Translations under genes and position numbers: made by a program
The notes under the pieces: generated by a model
What the model saw: the letters and a program-made list of their open reading frames with translations, nothing else
What the model was told of the DNA's origin: nothing
Databases searched by the model: none
Part shown: piece after piece, positions 35,374-44,787 of the stretch
Position numbering within the stretch: position 1 is the stretch's first letter
Layout of the letters: each line of letters opens with the position of its first letter
NCBI GenBank assembly: GCA_902363575.1
Contig: CABJAJ010000001.1
Coordinates: 372,001-436,000, forward strand
Source: Rikenellaceae bacterium
GTDB lineage: Bacteria > Bacteroidota > Bacteroidia > Bacteroidales > Rikenellaceae
Reading direction: 5' to 3'
Length of the DNA: 64,000 bases

Positions 35374-36158
35374 AACGATTTTTAATTGCGGCGACGGCGT
35401 TGGCCGTCGCTCTGGCGGCTGCGGGGTGCAGCGGCAGCACGGTATTCGGCAAGAAGATCAACGGGAGCGGCGTGCTTCGGACACGCTCTGTCGGCGTGGA
35501 GCCCTTCAACGCCGTGGAGGCTTCGCGCGGGGTGCGGGTCGTGATCGCCGGTCAGGGCGACAGCCTGACCGTCCGCGCGGATGAAAACGTGATGGAATAC
35601 GTGGAGACCCATGTGCGGGGCGGCGTGCTCCGCATCGGCATCGACAAGCGGATCAACTCGCTGCATAACGTTCAGGTCGAGGTCACGGTGCCCGATAACG
35701 GCGACATCCGGCTGCTGAAGGCAACGAGCGCCGCTTCGATCGTCTGCGACCAGCCGCTCGCGCAGCAGGACAGAGTTCAGCTCTCGGCGACGAGCGCCGC
35801 GACCGTGCGTGCGGCCGTGCGTGCCCGCGAATGTCGCATCGGAGCGACCAGTTCGGCGACCGTCTGCACCAGACTGGAGGCGGAAACCTGCGAGGTGCGG
35901 GTTTCGAGCGCTGCACGCGTGCGCATGAAAGGGTCGTGCGAGCAGTGCTCGCTGCGGGCTTCGTCCGCCGGACGCATCGATGCGGCCGAATTCACCGCCC
36001 GGACCTGCTCGGCAAACGCCTCGAGTGCGGCGAGCGTCACGGTACGCTGCGAAGAGTCGCTCGACGCCCATGCTTCGAGCGCCGGAACCGTCTCCTATGC
36101 GGGCGACGCCGTTGCGGAGGTCTCGGCAAGCAGCGGGGGCAGCGTCAATAAATTGTAA
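35370..36158 (+). CDS. DUF2807 (GIN-type head domain) lipoprotein
   Basis: 262 residues with a signal peptide and lipobox (ALAAAGCSGS), so anchored in the envelope. The mature protein is a repetitive beta-helix-like domain starting VGVEPFNAVEASRGVRVVIAGQGDS, then VEVTVPDNGDIRLLKATSAAS. It contains several Ser-Ala-rich repeats of the form 'SSAxxVxxx' spaced about 20 residues (ATSAATVRA, ATSSATVCT, VSSAARVRM, ASSAGRIDA, ASSAASVTV, ASSAGTVSY). Such domains occur with PspC and PadR in Bacteroidota and may act as surface or periplasmic sensors. Enzymatic function is unlikely. Confidence 0.85.
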   Translation: MKRFLIAATALAVALAAAGCSGSTVFGKKINGSGVLRTRSVGVEPFNAVEASRGVRVVIAGQGDSLTVRADENVMEYVETHVRGGVLRIGIDKRINSLHNVQVEVTVPDNGDIRLLKATSAASIVCDQPLAQQDRVQLSATSAATVRAAVRARECRIGATSSATVCTRLEAETCEVRVSSAARVRMKGSCEQCSLRASSAGRIDAAEFTARTCSANASSAASVTVRCEESLDAHASSAGTVSYAGDAVAEVSASSGGSVNKL

Positions 36159-36175
36159 TCCAACGACCGACAACC

Positions 36176-37459
36176 ATGAAAGAAGTCAAAAAATGCAGCA
36201 TATCGGGGGTGGCTTTCACGCTGGACGCCGACGCTTACGAGACCCTCGGTCAATACCTCGCGTCGCTCAAGCAAACCTACGGCAGTTCGGACGAGGGGCG
36301 TGAGATCGTGGCCGATATCGAGGCCCGCATCGCCGAGCTGATTCTCTCCCATCAGGACAATACCAGCGTGGTGGAGAAACCGTTGATCCGCGAGATCATC
36401 GCCCAGATGGGGTCTGCCGAGGACATCCGCGACGGCGGAGAGGAGCCCGCTCCCGGGCCCCGCATTCCGCGGCGGCTCTACCGGGACACCGAAAACGCGA
36501 AGCTGGGGGGTGTATGCGCCGGTATCGGCAAATATTTCGATATCGATCCCGTGTGGGTGCGGCTCGGACTCTTCCTGCCCCTGCTGCTCACGCTCTTCGG
36601 CTGGGTGCCGCTCTTCGGCTGGCTGAGTGCGCTGATGGGCAACCTGTTCGGCATCTTCTTCGTCTGCTACCTTATCATGTGGTTCGCCGTCCCGCCGGCG
36701 CGCACGGCGCGGCAGAAACTCGAAATGAACGGCGAACGCATCACGGCCCGGTCGATCGGGGATGCGACTGCCGTGGCGAGCGATCCCGACAGCACGGCCA
36801 AACCCGTGGTGGCCCGCGTGGTCTATACCCTCGGACAGGTGGTGCTTATCCTGCTCAAAGTCATCGCGGGGCTGGTCGTCTTCGGCCTGATCCTGCTGGC
36901 CTGCGCCCTGATTATCGCCTTGTTCGCATTGATCGTCGGAGGCGAAGGGAACATGGCGTTGTTCTGCAATGCGGCTTCCGTCTGGGTGGGCAGCTTCGGT
37001 GTGGTGGCCGTCCTGATTCCCACCATTCTGCTTATCTATGTGCTCATGTGCCTGATCGCTTCGCGCAAGCCCAGCGGCAAGACGGTGCTCGTGACCTTCA
37101 TCGTCTGGTTCCTCACGATCATCGCACTCTGCACGGTGGCCATCCGTGGGCGGTTCTGGGAAAATATCGGACGGGACCGTTACGAAATGAATTGGCCGCT
37201 GGGGGATGAGGACGACTTCATGGACGGAGCGGACGCGGCGCAAATCCGGTTCGACGAAAGCAACGGGGTGCGTATCTGCGTCCCCGGCAAGGTCGATCTG
37301 CATATCGGCGACCATTCGGCCTCCCTGCGCATAGCGGCGGCTGAAAAGGAGAACGCACCGCTTCCCGCTTCGACCGACACGGCTGCCGGGGAGGAGGACG
37401 GCGCGCTGCAGAAAAGTTTGCGCGACGTACGACAAACGACCCAGACCGACGGGCGTTGA
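36176..37459 (+). CDS. Large PspC-domain membrane protein
   Basis: 427 residues. Residues 1-~90 repeat the N-terminal domain of the first cluster gene (SISGVAFTLDADAYETLGQYL, DIEARIAELIL). A PspC segment follows (RLYRDTENAKLGGVCAGIGKYFDIDPVWVR). The rest has at least four further hydrophobic helices (GLFLPLLLTLFGWVPLFGW, VLILLKVIAGLVVFGLILLAC, VAVLIPTILLIYVLMCL, VTFIVWFLTIIALCTVAI), ending in an exported-looking segment of about 110 residues. It is the last gene of the cluster; a GC-rich hairpin follows. Likely the membrane transducer of the system (inference). Confidence 0.85.
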   Translation: MKEVKKCSISGVAFTLDADAYETLGQYLASLKQTYGSSDEGREIVADIEARIAELILSHQDNTSVVEKPLIREIIAQMGSAEDIRDGGEEPAPGPRIPRRLYRDTENAKLGGVCAGIGKYFDIDPVWVRLGLFLPLLLTLFGWVPLFGWLSALMGNLFGIFFVCYLIMWFAVPPARTARQKLEMNGERITARSIGDATAVASDPDSTAKPVVARVVYTLGQVVLILLKVIAGLVVFGLILLACALIIALFALIVGGEGNMALFCNAASVWVGSFGVVAVLIPTILLIYVLMCLIASRKPSGKTVLVTFIVWFLTIIALCTVAIRGRFWENIGRDRYEMNWPLGDEDDFMDGADAAQIRFDESNGVRICVPGKVDLHIGDHSASLRIAAAEKENAPLPASTDTAAGEEDGALQKSLRDVRQTTQTDGR

Positions 37460-37481
37460 TTTAAAATAGGAAGTTCAGCGG

Positions 37482-37519
37482 TCGGGGCCGGAACCGGAGA
37501 CGGGGCCGGCCCCGATTTT
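37482..37519 (+). terminator. Terminator after the PspC cluster
   Basis: Arms TCGGGGCCGG and CCGGCCCCGA with a 14-base loop, followed by TTTT. The T-run overlaps the -33 region of the pfkA promoter. Confidence 0.65.
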
Positions 37520-37540
37520 GCACTTTGCAGAAAGTTTTAT

Positions 37541-37548
37541 TACCTTTG
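37541..37548 (+). promoter_or_regulatory. Promoter of pfkA
   Basis: TACCTTTG with TTG exactly 20 bases upstream (37518-37520); the ATG is 28 bases downstream. Confidence 0.8.
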
Positions 37549-37576
37549 AACGTTTTTGTGCTAATACGACAAGATT

Positions 37577-38557
37577 ATGGCTGCGATCAAGTGCATCGGT
37601 ATTCTCACCTCGGGCGGCGACGCTCCCGGCATGAATGCGGCGATCCGTGCGGTGACCCGCACGGCCATCTACAACGGCTACACCGTCAAGGGGGTCATGC
37701 GCGGATACAAGGGTCTGGTGGCCAACGAGATAGTGGATTTCGGGTCGCAGAGCGTATCGAACATCATCCAGCAGGGCGGCACCATCCTCAAGACAGCCCG
37801 CAGCGAGGAGTTCAAGACCCCCGAAGGGCGGCGCACGGCGTATGACAACATGCAGGCTCACGGAATCGACGCGCTGGTGGTCATCGGAGGCGACGGATCG
37901 ATCACGGGCGCCTGCATCTTCGCCGACGAGTACAACATCCCGATCGTCGGGCTGCCCGGCACGATCGACAACGACCTGGGGGGCACCGACGCCACCATCG
38001 GTTACGACACGGCGCTCAATACGATCGTCGAGGCGGTCGATAAGCTGCGCGACACGGCGACCAGCCACGAGCGGCTCTTCTTCGTCGAGGTCATGGGCCA
38101 CACGGCCGGCTACCTCGCCCTCAACGGGGCGATCGCTTCGGGGGCGGAGGCCGCCATCATTCCCGAGATGGAGACCGAGGTGGACCAACTGGGCGCACTG
38201 ATCGACCAGGGCTTCCGCAAGAGCAAGAATTCGGCGATCGTGCTGGTGGCCGAGAACCCCGCCTCGGGCGGGGCGATGGGGTTGGCCGAGCGGGTGAAGA
38301 AGGAGTTCCCGCAGTTCGATGCCCGCGTGACGATTCTCGGCCATATCCAGCGGGGCGGCTCACCCACGGCCATCGACCGCATCATCGCCTCGCGCATGGG
38401 CGAGGCGGCCATCGAAGCCCTCATGGAGGGGCAGCGCAACGTGATGATCGGTATTCAGAACGGGCAGATCGTCTATGTGCCCTTCCCTAAGGCCGTGAGC
38501 CATACCAAGACCATCGACCGTGCGTCGATCGACCTGGTGCGCATCCTCTCGATCTAA
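37577..38557 (+). CDS. pfkA: ATP-dependent 6-phosphofructokinase
   Basis: 326 residues. It phosphorylates fructose-6-phosphate in glycolysis. Motifs: [19 protein letters not shown] (ATP site), [12 protein letters not shown] (GGDGS, which favours ATP over pyrophosphate), [20 protein letters not shown] with the catalytic Asp, [13 protein letters not shown] and [15 protein letters not shown]. The length matches classical bacterial PfkA. It follows the PspC cluster but has its own promoter. A PfkB-family kinase lies 183 bases downstream. Confidence 0.96.
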   Translation: MAAIKCIGILTSGGDAPGMNAAIRAVTRTAIYNGYTVKGVMRGYKGLVANEIVDFGSQSVSNIIQQGGTILKTARSEEFKTPEGRRTAYDNMQAHGIDALVVIGGDGSITGACIFADEYNIPIVGLPGTIDNDLGGTDATIGYDTALNTIVEAVDKLRDTATSHERLFFVEVMGHTAGYLALNGAIASGAEAAIIPEMETEVDQLGALIDQGFRKSKNSAIVLVAENPASGGAMGLAERVKKEFPQFDARVTILGHIQRGGSPTAIDRIIASRMGEAAIEALMEGQRNVMIGIQNGQIVYVPFPKAVSHTKTIDRASIDLVRILSI

Positions 38558-38740
38558 GCCCCCTGAAACGTATGAAATTCCTGCGAAACGATAGGATCCT
38601 GTGTGCGACGGTCGGCGTCTCCGCATCATGCGGGCGGCTCCGCGCGGCTTACCCTCGTTCCGGGAGACGATGAAAACGATGCGCCGGGATGACACTTCCC
38701 GGCGAAAGATACTGACTACTTACCGAACCCTGCAAAATTG

Positions 38741-39742
38741 ATGAAACGCGTAATCGGCATCGGCAATGCCCTGACGGACATGCTGGTCAATCTGAAGAAC
38801 GACCGGGTCCTCGACCGATACAATCTTCCCAAAGGCTCGATGAGCCTTGTGGACACCCGCCTGCAGACCGACATATCGAAGTCGGTGGCCGGCCTTCCCT
38901 ACTCGCTCTCGCTCGGCGGCTCGGCCGGCAACACCATTCGCGCCATGGCCCGCCTGGGCTGCGACGTGGGCTTCATCGGCAAGGTGGGGCCCGACAAGAC
39001 GGGCGACTTCTTCGTGCAGGCGCTCGAAAACCTGGGCGTCGAGCCCTTCATCTTCCGCGGACGCGAACGCTCCGGCAAGTGCGTGTCGCTCATCTCGCCC
39101 GACGGCGAGCGCACGATGGTCACCCACCTGGGCGCTGCGCTCGAGCTCCGGGCCGAGGAGATCGTTCCGGCGATCTTCGAGTGTTACGACTGCCTCTATG
39201 TCGAGGGCTATCTGGTGCAGGATCACGAGCTGATCCGCGCGGCGGTGCGCACGGCCAAGCAGTGCGGACTGAAGGTGGCGATCGACCTGGCGAGTTTCAA
39301 TGTGGTGGACGAGAACCTGGAATTCCTGCGCGGGCTCGTGCAGGAGTACGTGGACATCGTCTTCGCCAACGAGGACGAGGCCAAGGCTTTTACGGGGGAG
39401 GCGGAGCCGCTCAACGCGCTGCAGGCCATTTCGGAGATCGCGGAGCTGGCGATCGTCAAAATCGGCATCAAGGGGGCGCTGATCAAGCAGGGCGGCGAGG
39501 TCGTTCACGTGGGCATCATGGCGGCTGCCAAGCGGGTCGATACCACGGGCGCCGGCGATTTCTATGCCGCAGGCTTCCTCGCGGGGCTGTGCGACGGGCT
39601 CACGCTGCGTCAGTGCGGCACTATCGGGGCCATCACGGCGGGCAAAGTGATCGAGGTGGTCGGCACGACCTTCTCGGAGGAGGCCTGGCAGGATATTTTC
39701 CGGCTGGTCAGCAAGGTCAAGAACGAGAAATACCTATTTTGA
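38741..39742 (+). CDS. PfkB-family carbohydrate kinase (adenosine kinase-like)
   Basis: 333 residues from the ATG at 38741; the TTG one codon earlier is not needed. The ribokinase fold shows LSLGGSAGNTIRAMARLG, GFIGKVGPDKTGDFFV, FRGRERSGKCVSLISPDGERTM, EGYLVQDHELI and the C-terminal signature DTTGAGDFYAAGFLAGL, with the catalytic Asp. GSAGN and the T-H-L-G substrate loop (THLGAALEL) resemble adenosine kinase-like members; the true sugar or nucleoside is not readable. A clear terminator follows. Confidence 0.88.
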   Translation: MKRVIGIGNALTDMLVNLKNDRVLDRYNLPKGSMSLVDTRLQTDISKSVAGLPYSLSLGGSAGNTIRAMARLGCDVGFIGKVGPDKTGDFFVQALENLGVEPFIFRGRERSGKCVSLISPDGERTMVTHLGAALELRAEEIVPAIFECYDCLYVEGYLVQDHELIRAAVRTAKQCGLKVAIDLASFNVVDENLEFLRGLVQEYVDIVFANEDEAKAFTGEAEPLNALQAISEIAELAIVKIGIKGALIKQGGEVVHVGIMAAAKRVDTTGAGDFYAAGFLAGLCDGLTLRQCGTIGAITAGKVIEVVGTTFSEEAWQDIFRLVSKVKNEKYLF

Positions 39743-39777
39743 TAGAAGCGCGGCGGTTACGCCACGATCGGTAAACG

Positions 39778-39806
39778 GCCCGGCGCGTTCGACGCCGGGT
39801 TTTTTA
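39778..39806. terminator. Terminator between the PfkB kinase and GT2 genes
   Basis: Arms CCCGGCG and CGCCGGG with loop CGTTCGA and a T6 run on the plus strand. The convergent GT2 gene ends 37 bases further right. Confidence 0.8.
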
Positions 39807-39842
39807 TGCGATACGGTGCGCGGGTTGTTCCGCGGGGGAGGG

Positions 39843-40751
39843 TCAGGTGCGGGAGCACAGGATGCCCCGGGTGATGCGTGTCCGCATCCTAAGGAGCCGT
39901 CCCGCTTTCGCCGGCCGCATCCCGAGCAGACAGCCAGCGGCCAGGACGAGGGTGGCGGCCCATTTGAGCGCTTCACCCAGCAGGAGCCGTACCGTGCGGC
40001 CGTGGATTTCCGCCCGGGCCCGCTGGCTGCGGCCCACGTTGAAACTCAGCCGGTCGAAATAGTCCTCGGTGAGCTTTTCGGGGCCGATGATGTGCCACAT
40101 CACGGCATCGGGGACATACCAGATTTGCTCGCCTCCCTTGCGCAGCCGTTCGAACAGGTCGCTCTCCTCGCCCCCGAGCAGCCGTTTTCCCGTACGTCCG
40201 AGCGAGGGGTCGAAGGCCCCGTGCTTCTCGACGGCCGTGCGCCGCAGGGCCATGTTGCCGCCTCCCGGAATGCGCCCCGGCGGGAAGGGACGGACCTTCG
40301 GCCCCAAGTCGATCGGGTTGGCGATGGGCGCTTCCGTCCAGCGCGACATCCAGCGGGGACGTCCCTGAGGGTATTCCGCGATGATGCGTCCGCCGGCTGC
40401 AGCCGCTTCGGGGTGGGTGTCGAAGAAGTCGATGTAGGCCCGCACGAAATCGGGATTGATGCGCTCGTCGTCATCGATTATGGCCAGGTATTCGCCCCGG
40501 CTCTCGGCGATGCCCCGGTTGCGTGCATGGGAGAGGCCCTGGCGGGATTCCCGCACTAGCCGCAGATTCAGCCCGGGATGGGCCTGCCGGAACGCCTCGA
40601 CGCATGCGGCCGTGTCGTCCTGCGAATTGTTGTCCACCACCACGCACTCCCATACGGCAGGGTCGGCCCGTTGTCCGGCGACGGATTCGAGGGCCCCGAG
40701 CAGGGATGCGCTGCGGTTGTAAGTGGCCACCAGAAGCGATAAGCGAAGCAT
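39843..40751 (-). CDS. Family 2 glycosyltransferase
   Basis: 302 residues with a GT-A fold. N-terminal LSLLVATYNRSASLLGALESV, VVDNNSQDDTAA (nucleotide-sugar binding), a GLSHARNRGIAESRGEYLAIIDDDERI block with the DxD-type metal motif, and a later GGGNMALRRTAVEKHGAFDP / GGEESDLFERLRKGG acceptor region. A C-terminal hydrophobic segment (LKWAATLVLAAGCLLGM) suggests membrane association. It is a lone gene, so the polysaccharide is unknown. The -7 element sits 4 bases before the ATG, so the mRNA appears leaderless. Confidence 0.87.
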   Translation of the reverse strand: MLRLSLLVATYNRSASLLGALESVAGQRADPAVWECVVVDNNSQDDTAACVEAFRQAHPGLNLRLVRESRQGLSHARNRGIAESRGEYLAIIDDDERINPDFVRAYIDFFDTHPEAAAAGGRIIAEYPQGRPRWMSRWTEAPIANPIDLGPKVRPFPPGRIPGGGNMALRRTAVEKHGAFDPSLGRTGKRLLGGEESDLFERLRKGGEQIWYVPDAVMWHIIGPEKLTEDYFDRLSFNVGRSQRARAEIHGRTVRLLLGEALKWAATLVLAAGCLLGMRPAKAGRLLRMRTRITRGILCSRT

Positions 40752-40755
40752 GGAA

Positions 40756-40763
40756 CAAAGGTA
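40756..40763 (-). promoter_or_regulatory. -7 element immediately upstream of the GT2 start codon
   Basis: TACCTTTG on the minus strand ends 4 bases before the ATG, which would place the transcription start at or beside the start codon. Confidence 0.65.
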
Positions 40764-40895
40764 CGAAAAGAATCCGTGCGTGCGTGAGGATGCGGGGTAA
40801 AAATGCTGAACATCAGCAGCAGCGGGACGAATGGGTGGAAAAGGTGCAATTTTGTATCATATTTGCATGGGTAGGGCAATAAACTTTTACAGATT

Positions 40896-41705
40896 ATGAA
40901 AAGATCACTACTTCTTGCCCTTATCGGCATTTTTACCGTGGCCGGCATGGCTTCGGCTCAGGATTACCGGAATACCTCGTACAACCGGAACGATAACGCC
41001 AATGAAAACCGGCGCGAGTATCGTGAGGAGCGGCGCGAGAACCGCCGGGAATACCGCGACGACAACTACCGTAACGACCGCAACGACCGGGGATATGTGG
41101 ACCAGAACCGGGGTTACAACAATCCCAACTACGGGGACAACGAGAACCGCGGCCGCATCGACGACCGTCGGGATATCGAGCGTCGCGGCGGCTTCGGCAT
41201 CCGCGGCGGTCTGAATATCGCCACCGTGACCAACCTCAACTCCAAGGCGGGCTTCAATCTGGGCGGTTCCTACGAGATCATGCTTACGCGCCGCTTCCCG
41301 CTCTACTTCGAGACGGGCCTCTATCTCCAGTACAAAGGCGGTAAGGAGACGGTCGATGGCTATACCAACGAGGTGAACCTCTGGTATCTGGAGATTCCCG
41401 CTCTGCTGAGTTACCACGTGCAGATCGGCCGCAACTGGACGGTGCAGCCCTACTTCGGCTTGTACTATGCACTCGGTGTCGGCGGCAAATACAAGTCGCT
41501 GGGCGAGAGCTCCGACGTGTTCGGCAACTACTTCAACCGGTCCGACTTCGGTATCCGCGTCGGTGCGGGTGCGACCTGGAAGCAGCTCTATTTCGGCGTG
41601 GGCTACGACGCAGGCCTCATCAACATCTCCAAGGACAAGGTCAAGCCGCAATTGGGCAGCGTGAAAACCGGCAGCTTCTACATCACCATCGGTTACAATT
41701 TCTGA
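40896..41705 (+). CDS. Outer-membrane beta-barrel (porin-like) protein with an Asn/Arg-rich N-terminal repeat region
   Basis: 269 residues. Signal peptide MKRSLLLALIGIFTVAGMASAQ. Mature residues ~23-100 are a low-complexity tract of N, R, D, E and Y with irregular repeats of NRREYREER, NYRNDRND and NRGYNNPNYGDNENRG. From about residue 100 (FGIRGGLNIATVTNLNSKAGF) it is an outer-membrane beta-barrel of the porin/OmpW-like superfamily: alternating strands, GLYLQYKGG, PALLSYHVQI, FGIRVGAGATWKQLYFGVGYD, ending in SFYITIGYNF with a terminal Phe. It is highly charged for a passenger region; the function is unknown. Confidence 0.82.
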   Translation: MKRSLLLALIGIFTVAGMASAQDYRNTSYNRNDNANENRREYREERRENRREYRDDNYRNDRNDRGYVDQNRGYNNPNYGDNENRGRIDDRRDIERRGGFGIRGGLNIATVTNLNSKAGFNLGGSYEIMLTRRFPLYFETGLYLQYKGGKETVDGYTNEVNLWYLEIPALLSYHVQIGRNWTVQPYFGLYYALGVGGKYKSLGESSDVFGNYFNRSDFGIRVGAGATWKQLYFGVGYDAGLINISKDKVKPQLGSVKTGSFYITIGYNF

Positions 41706-41725
41706 TCCGCGTGCGCGACATTTGC

Positions 41726-41757
41726 GGGGCCGGATGCCGTAAGGCGCCGGCCCCTGT
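41726..41757 (+). terminator. Hairpin after the beta-barrel gene
   Basis: Arms GGGGCCGG and CCGGCCCC with an inner GCC-GTAA-GGC pairing begin 21 bases after the stop. The following T content is low. Confidence 0.6.
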
Positions 41758-41802
41758 CGTGTGCAGCCGTGAGAATAGACGGGGATGCCGATGCGGGGCG
41801 GG

Positions 41803-42507
41803 TCACACCGGCACCTCGATCAGCAGGAGGTCGGATTCCCGGCGGCCGTGAAGGGTGAGCGTGTCGAACTCCTGCACGCCCATTCCGTCGCGGCGTGCAA
41901 GCCGCTCGCCGCCGGCTTCGATTTCGCCGTCCAGCACGAAGAGGTAAAGTCCGTCGGCGGGGCGTTGCAGGCGGAACGCGACTTCGCCGCCCTCGGTCAG
42001 CCGCAGGGTGTGGAACCAGGCTTTCTGGTGAATCCAGGCCACATGCTCGCTCCCCCGGGGCGCCACAATCAGGCGAGGCTCGTCGGGCCGGGCCTCGTCC
42101 AGCCGCACCTGACTGTAACGGGGCGTGAGGTTTCGCTGCTCGGGGAAGACCCAGATCTGGAGGAACTCGGCGGGTTCGTCCGCAGAGGCGTTGTATTCGC
42201 TGTGGACGATACCCGTGCCGGCGGTCATGACCTGGATTTCGCCCGCGTGCAGCACCGAGGTGTGGCCCATGCTGTCGCGGTGTCGCAGGGCGCCGGCCAG
42301 CGGTATGGAGACGATCTCCATGTTGTCGTGGGGGTGCATTCCGAAGCCCTCGCCACCCGCGACGGTATCGTCATTGAGCACGCGAAGCGCTCCGAAGCGC
42401 ATCCGGCGCGGGTTGTAATAGTCGGCGAAGCTGAACGTATGGTAGGTTTTAAGCCAGCCGTGGTCGGCGTATCCGCGCGAGGAGGCGCGGTCGATGATTT
42501 TTTGCAT
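41803..42507 (-). CDS. Pirin-family protein (cupin)
   Basis: 234 residues from the ATG at 42507 (MQKIIDRASSRGYADHGWL). The pirin cupin motifs are present: HTFSFADYYNPRRMRFG, GFGMHPHDNMEIVSIPLAGALRHRDSMG with the metal-binding His and Glu, and GTGIVHSEYNAS. The second half has LQIWVFPEQRNLTPRY and RFRLQRPAD-like strands. Some pirins are quercetin dioxygenases, others regulators; the activity here is not determinable. It has no obvious operon partner. pckA lies upstream on the same strand, separated by a terminator. Confidence 0.9.
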   Translation of the reverse strand: MQKIIDRASSRGYADHGWLKTYHTFSFADYYNPRRMRFGALRVLNDDTVAGGEGFGMHPHDNMEIVSIPLAGALRHRDSMGHTSVLHAGEIQVMTAGTGIVHSEYNASADEPAEFLQIWVFPEQRNLTPRYSQVRLDEARPDEPRLIVAPRGSEHVAWIHQKAWFHTLRLTEGGEVAFRLQRPADGLYLFVLDGEIEAGGERLARRDGMGVQEFDTLTLHGRRESDLLLIEVPV

Positions 42508-42565
42508 TGCGGTTGTCTTTTTCGTTTCAGTCCGCAAAACTCCGGCCACCGTGCCCCGCAAAGAC

Positions 42566-42595
42566 GAAAAACGGGACGGCCCCGAGGCCGTCCCG
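42566..42595 (-). terminator. Terminator of pckA
   Basis: A 10-base perfect stem (CGGGACGGCC / GGCCGTCCCG), 4-base loop, followed on the minus strand by TTTTT. It lies 23 bases after the pckA stop. Confidence 0.85.
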
Positions 42596-42617
42596 TGCGG
42601 ATGCGCGATGCGCGGTT

Positions 42618-44222
<1,605 letters not shown>

Positions 44223-44787
44223 AACTATTTTTTATTAGAACATCCTTGGTAAGCTAACGCCGGAACGCGCATTTTATGATTCCGGTCGGGGCAAAGGTAG
44301 AAAAACTTTCGCGATGTGAAAAAAATAACAGTAAAAATTTTAAGTTTTTTTAATTATTGCTCCGTCCCGAAATGCGTGCATCGGCGGGGGCGTTTCCATG
44401 CGGTTTCCCGGTGCCGGAAACGCGGATCGGAATGTGGGAGGGAATGCCCCTCAGCGGGCCGCATCGGTTCGGCGGCAACGGGAACCTGCGGTCGGTCGGC
44501 GGCAGGAAAACCTGAGCGTCCGTTGCGGCCTTTGCTGTCCGCTTTCTCCTTGTGACCCCGTTCCTCGTCCGCGGGCCGAAAGCCGGCTTTGGGACAGGGT
44601 GCGTTGTACGGACTGCAAGCCGTGTACCGGAATCGGGTATCACGCGATGGGGATTATTTTGTCCGGTATAATTTCGTTTTTCAACATCGATTTAGTATCT
44701 TGTTTCCCGGAGAGAAGTCCGCGGATCGCGCGCGAACCGGTCTGGAATAGCCTGTAGTCCCCTAATAATCATTTAAAATCCAAACAG
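44223..44787. other. Divergent intergenic region between pckA and the GLUG-like lipoprotein
   Basis: 565 bases. It contains the pckA promoter (44292-44299), a 12-base palindrome AAAGCCGGCTTT at 44579-44590, and an AT-rich patch before the lipoprotein. No RNA gene or small ORF with good features was seen. Confidence 0.5.
44292..44299 (-). promoter_or_regulatory. -7 element of the pckA promoter
   Basis: TACCTTTG on the minus strand about 70 bases upstream of the pckA start. No clear TTG at the expected spacing. Confidence 0.6.

Noticed and set aside
38682..38704. Hairpin CGCCGGGA/TCCCGGCG between pfkA and the PfkB kinase
   Set aside because: Short, without a T-run, and not at a stop codon; its function is too uncertain to annotate.
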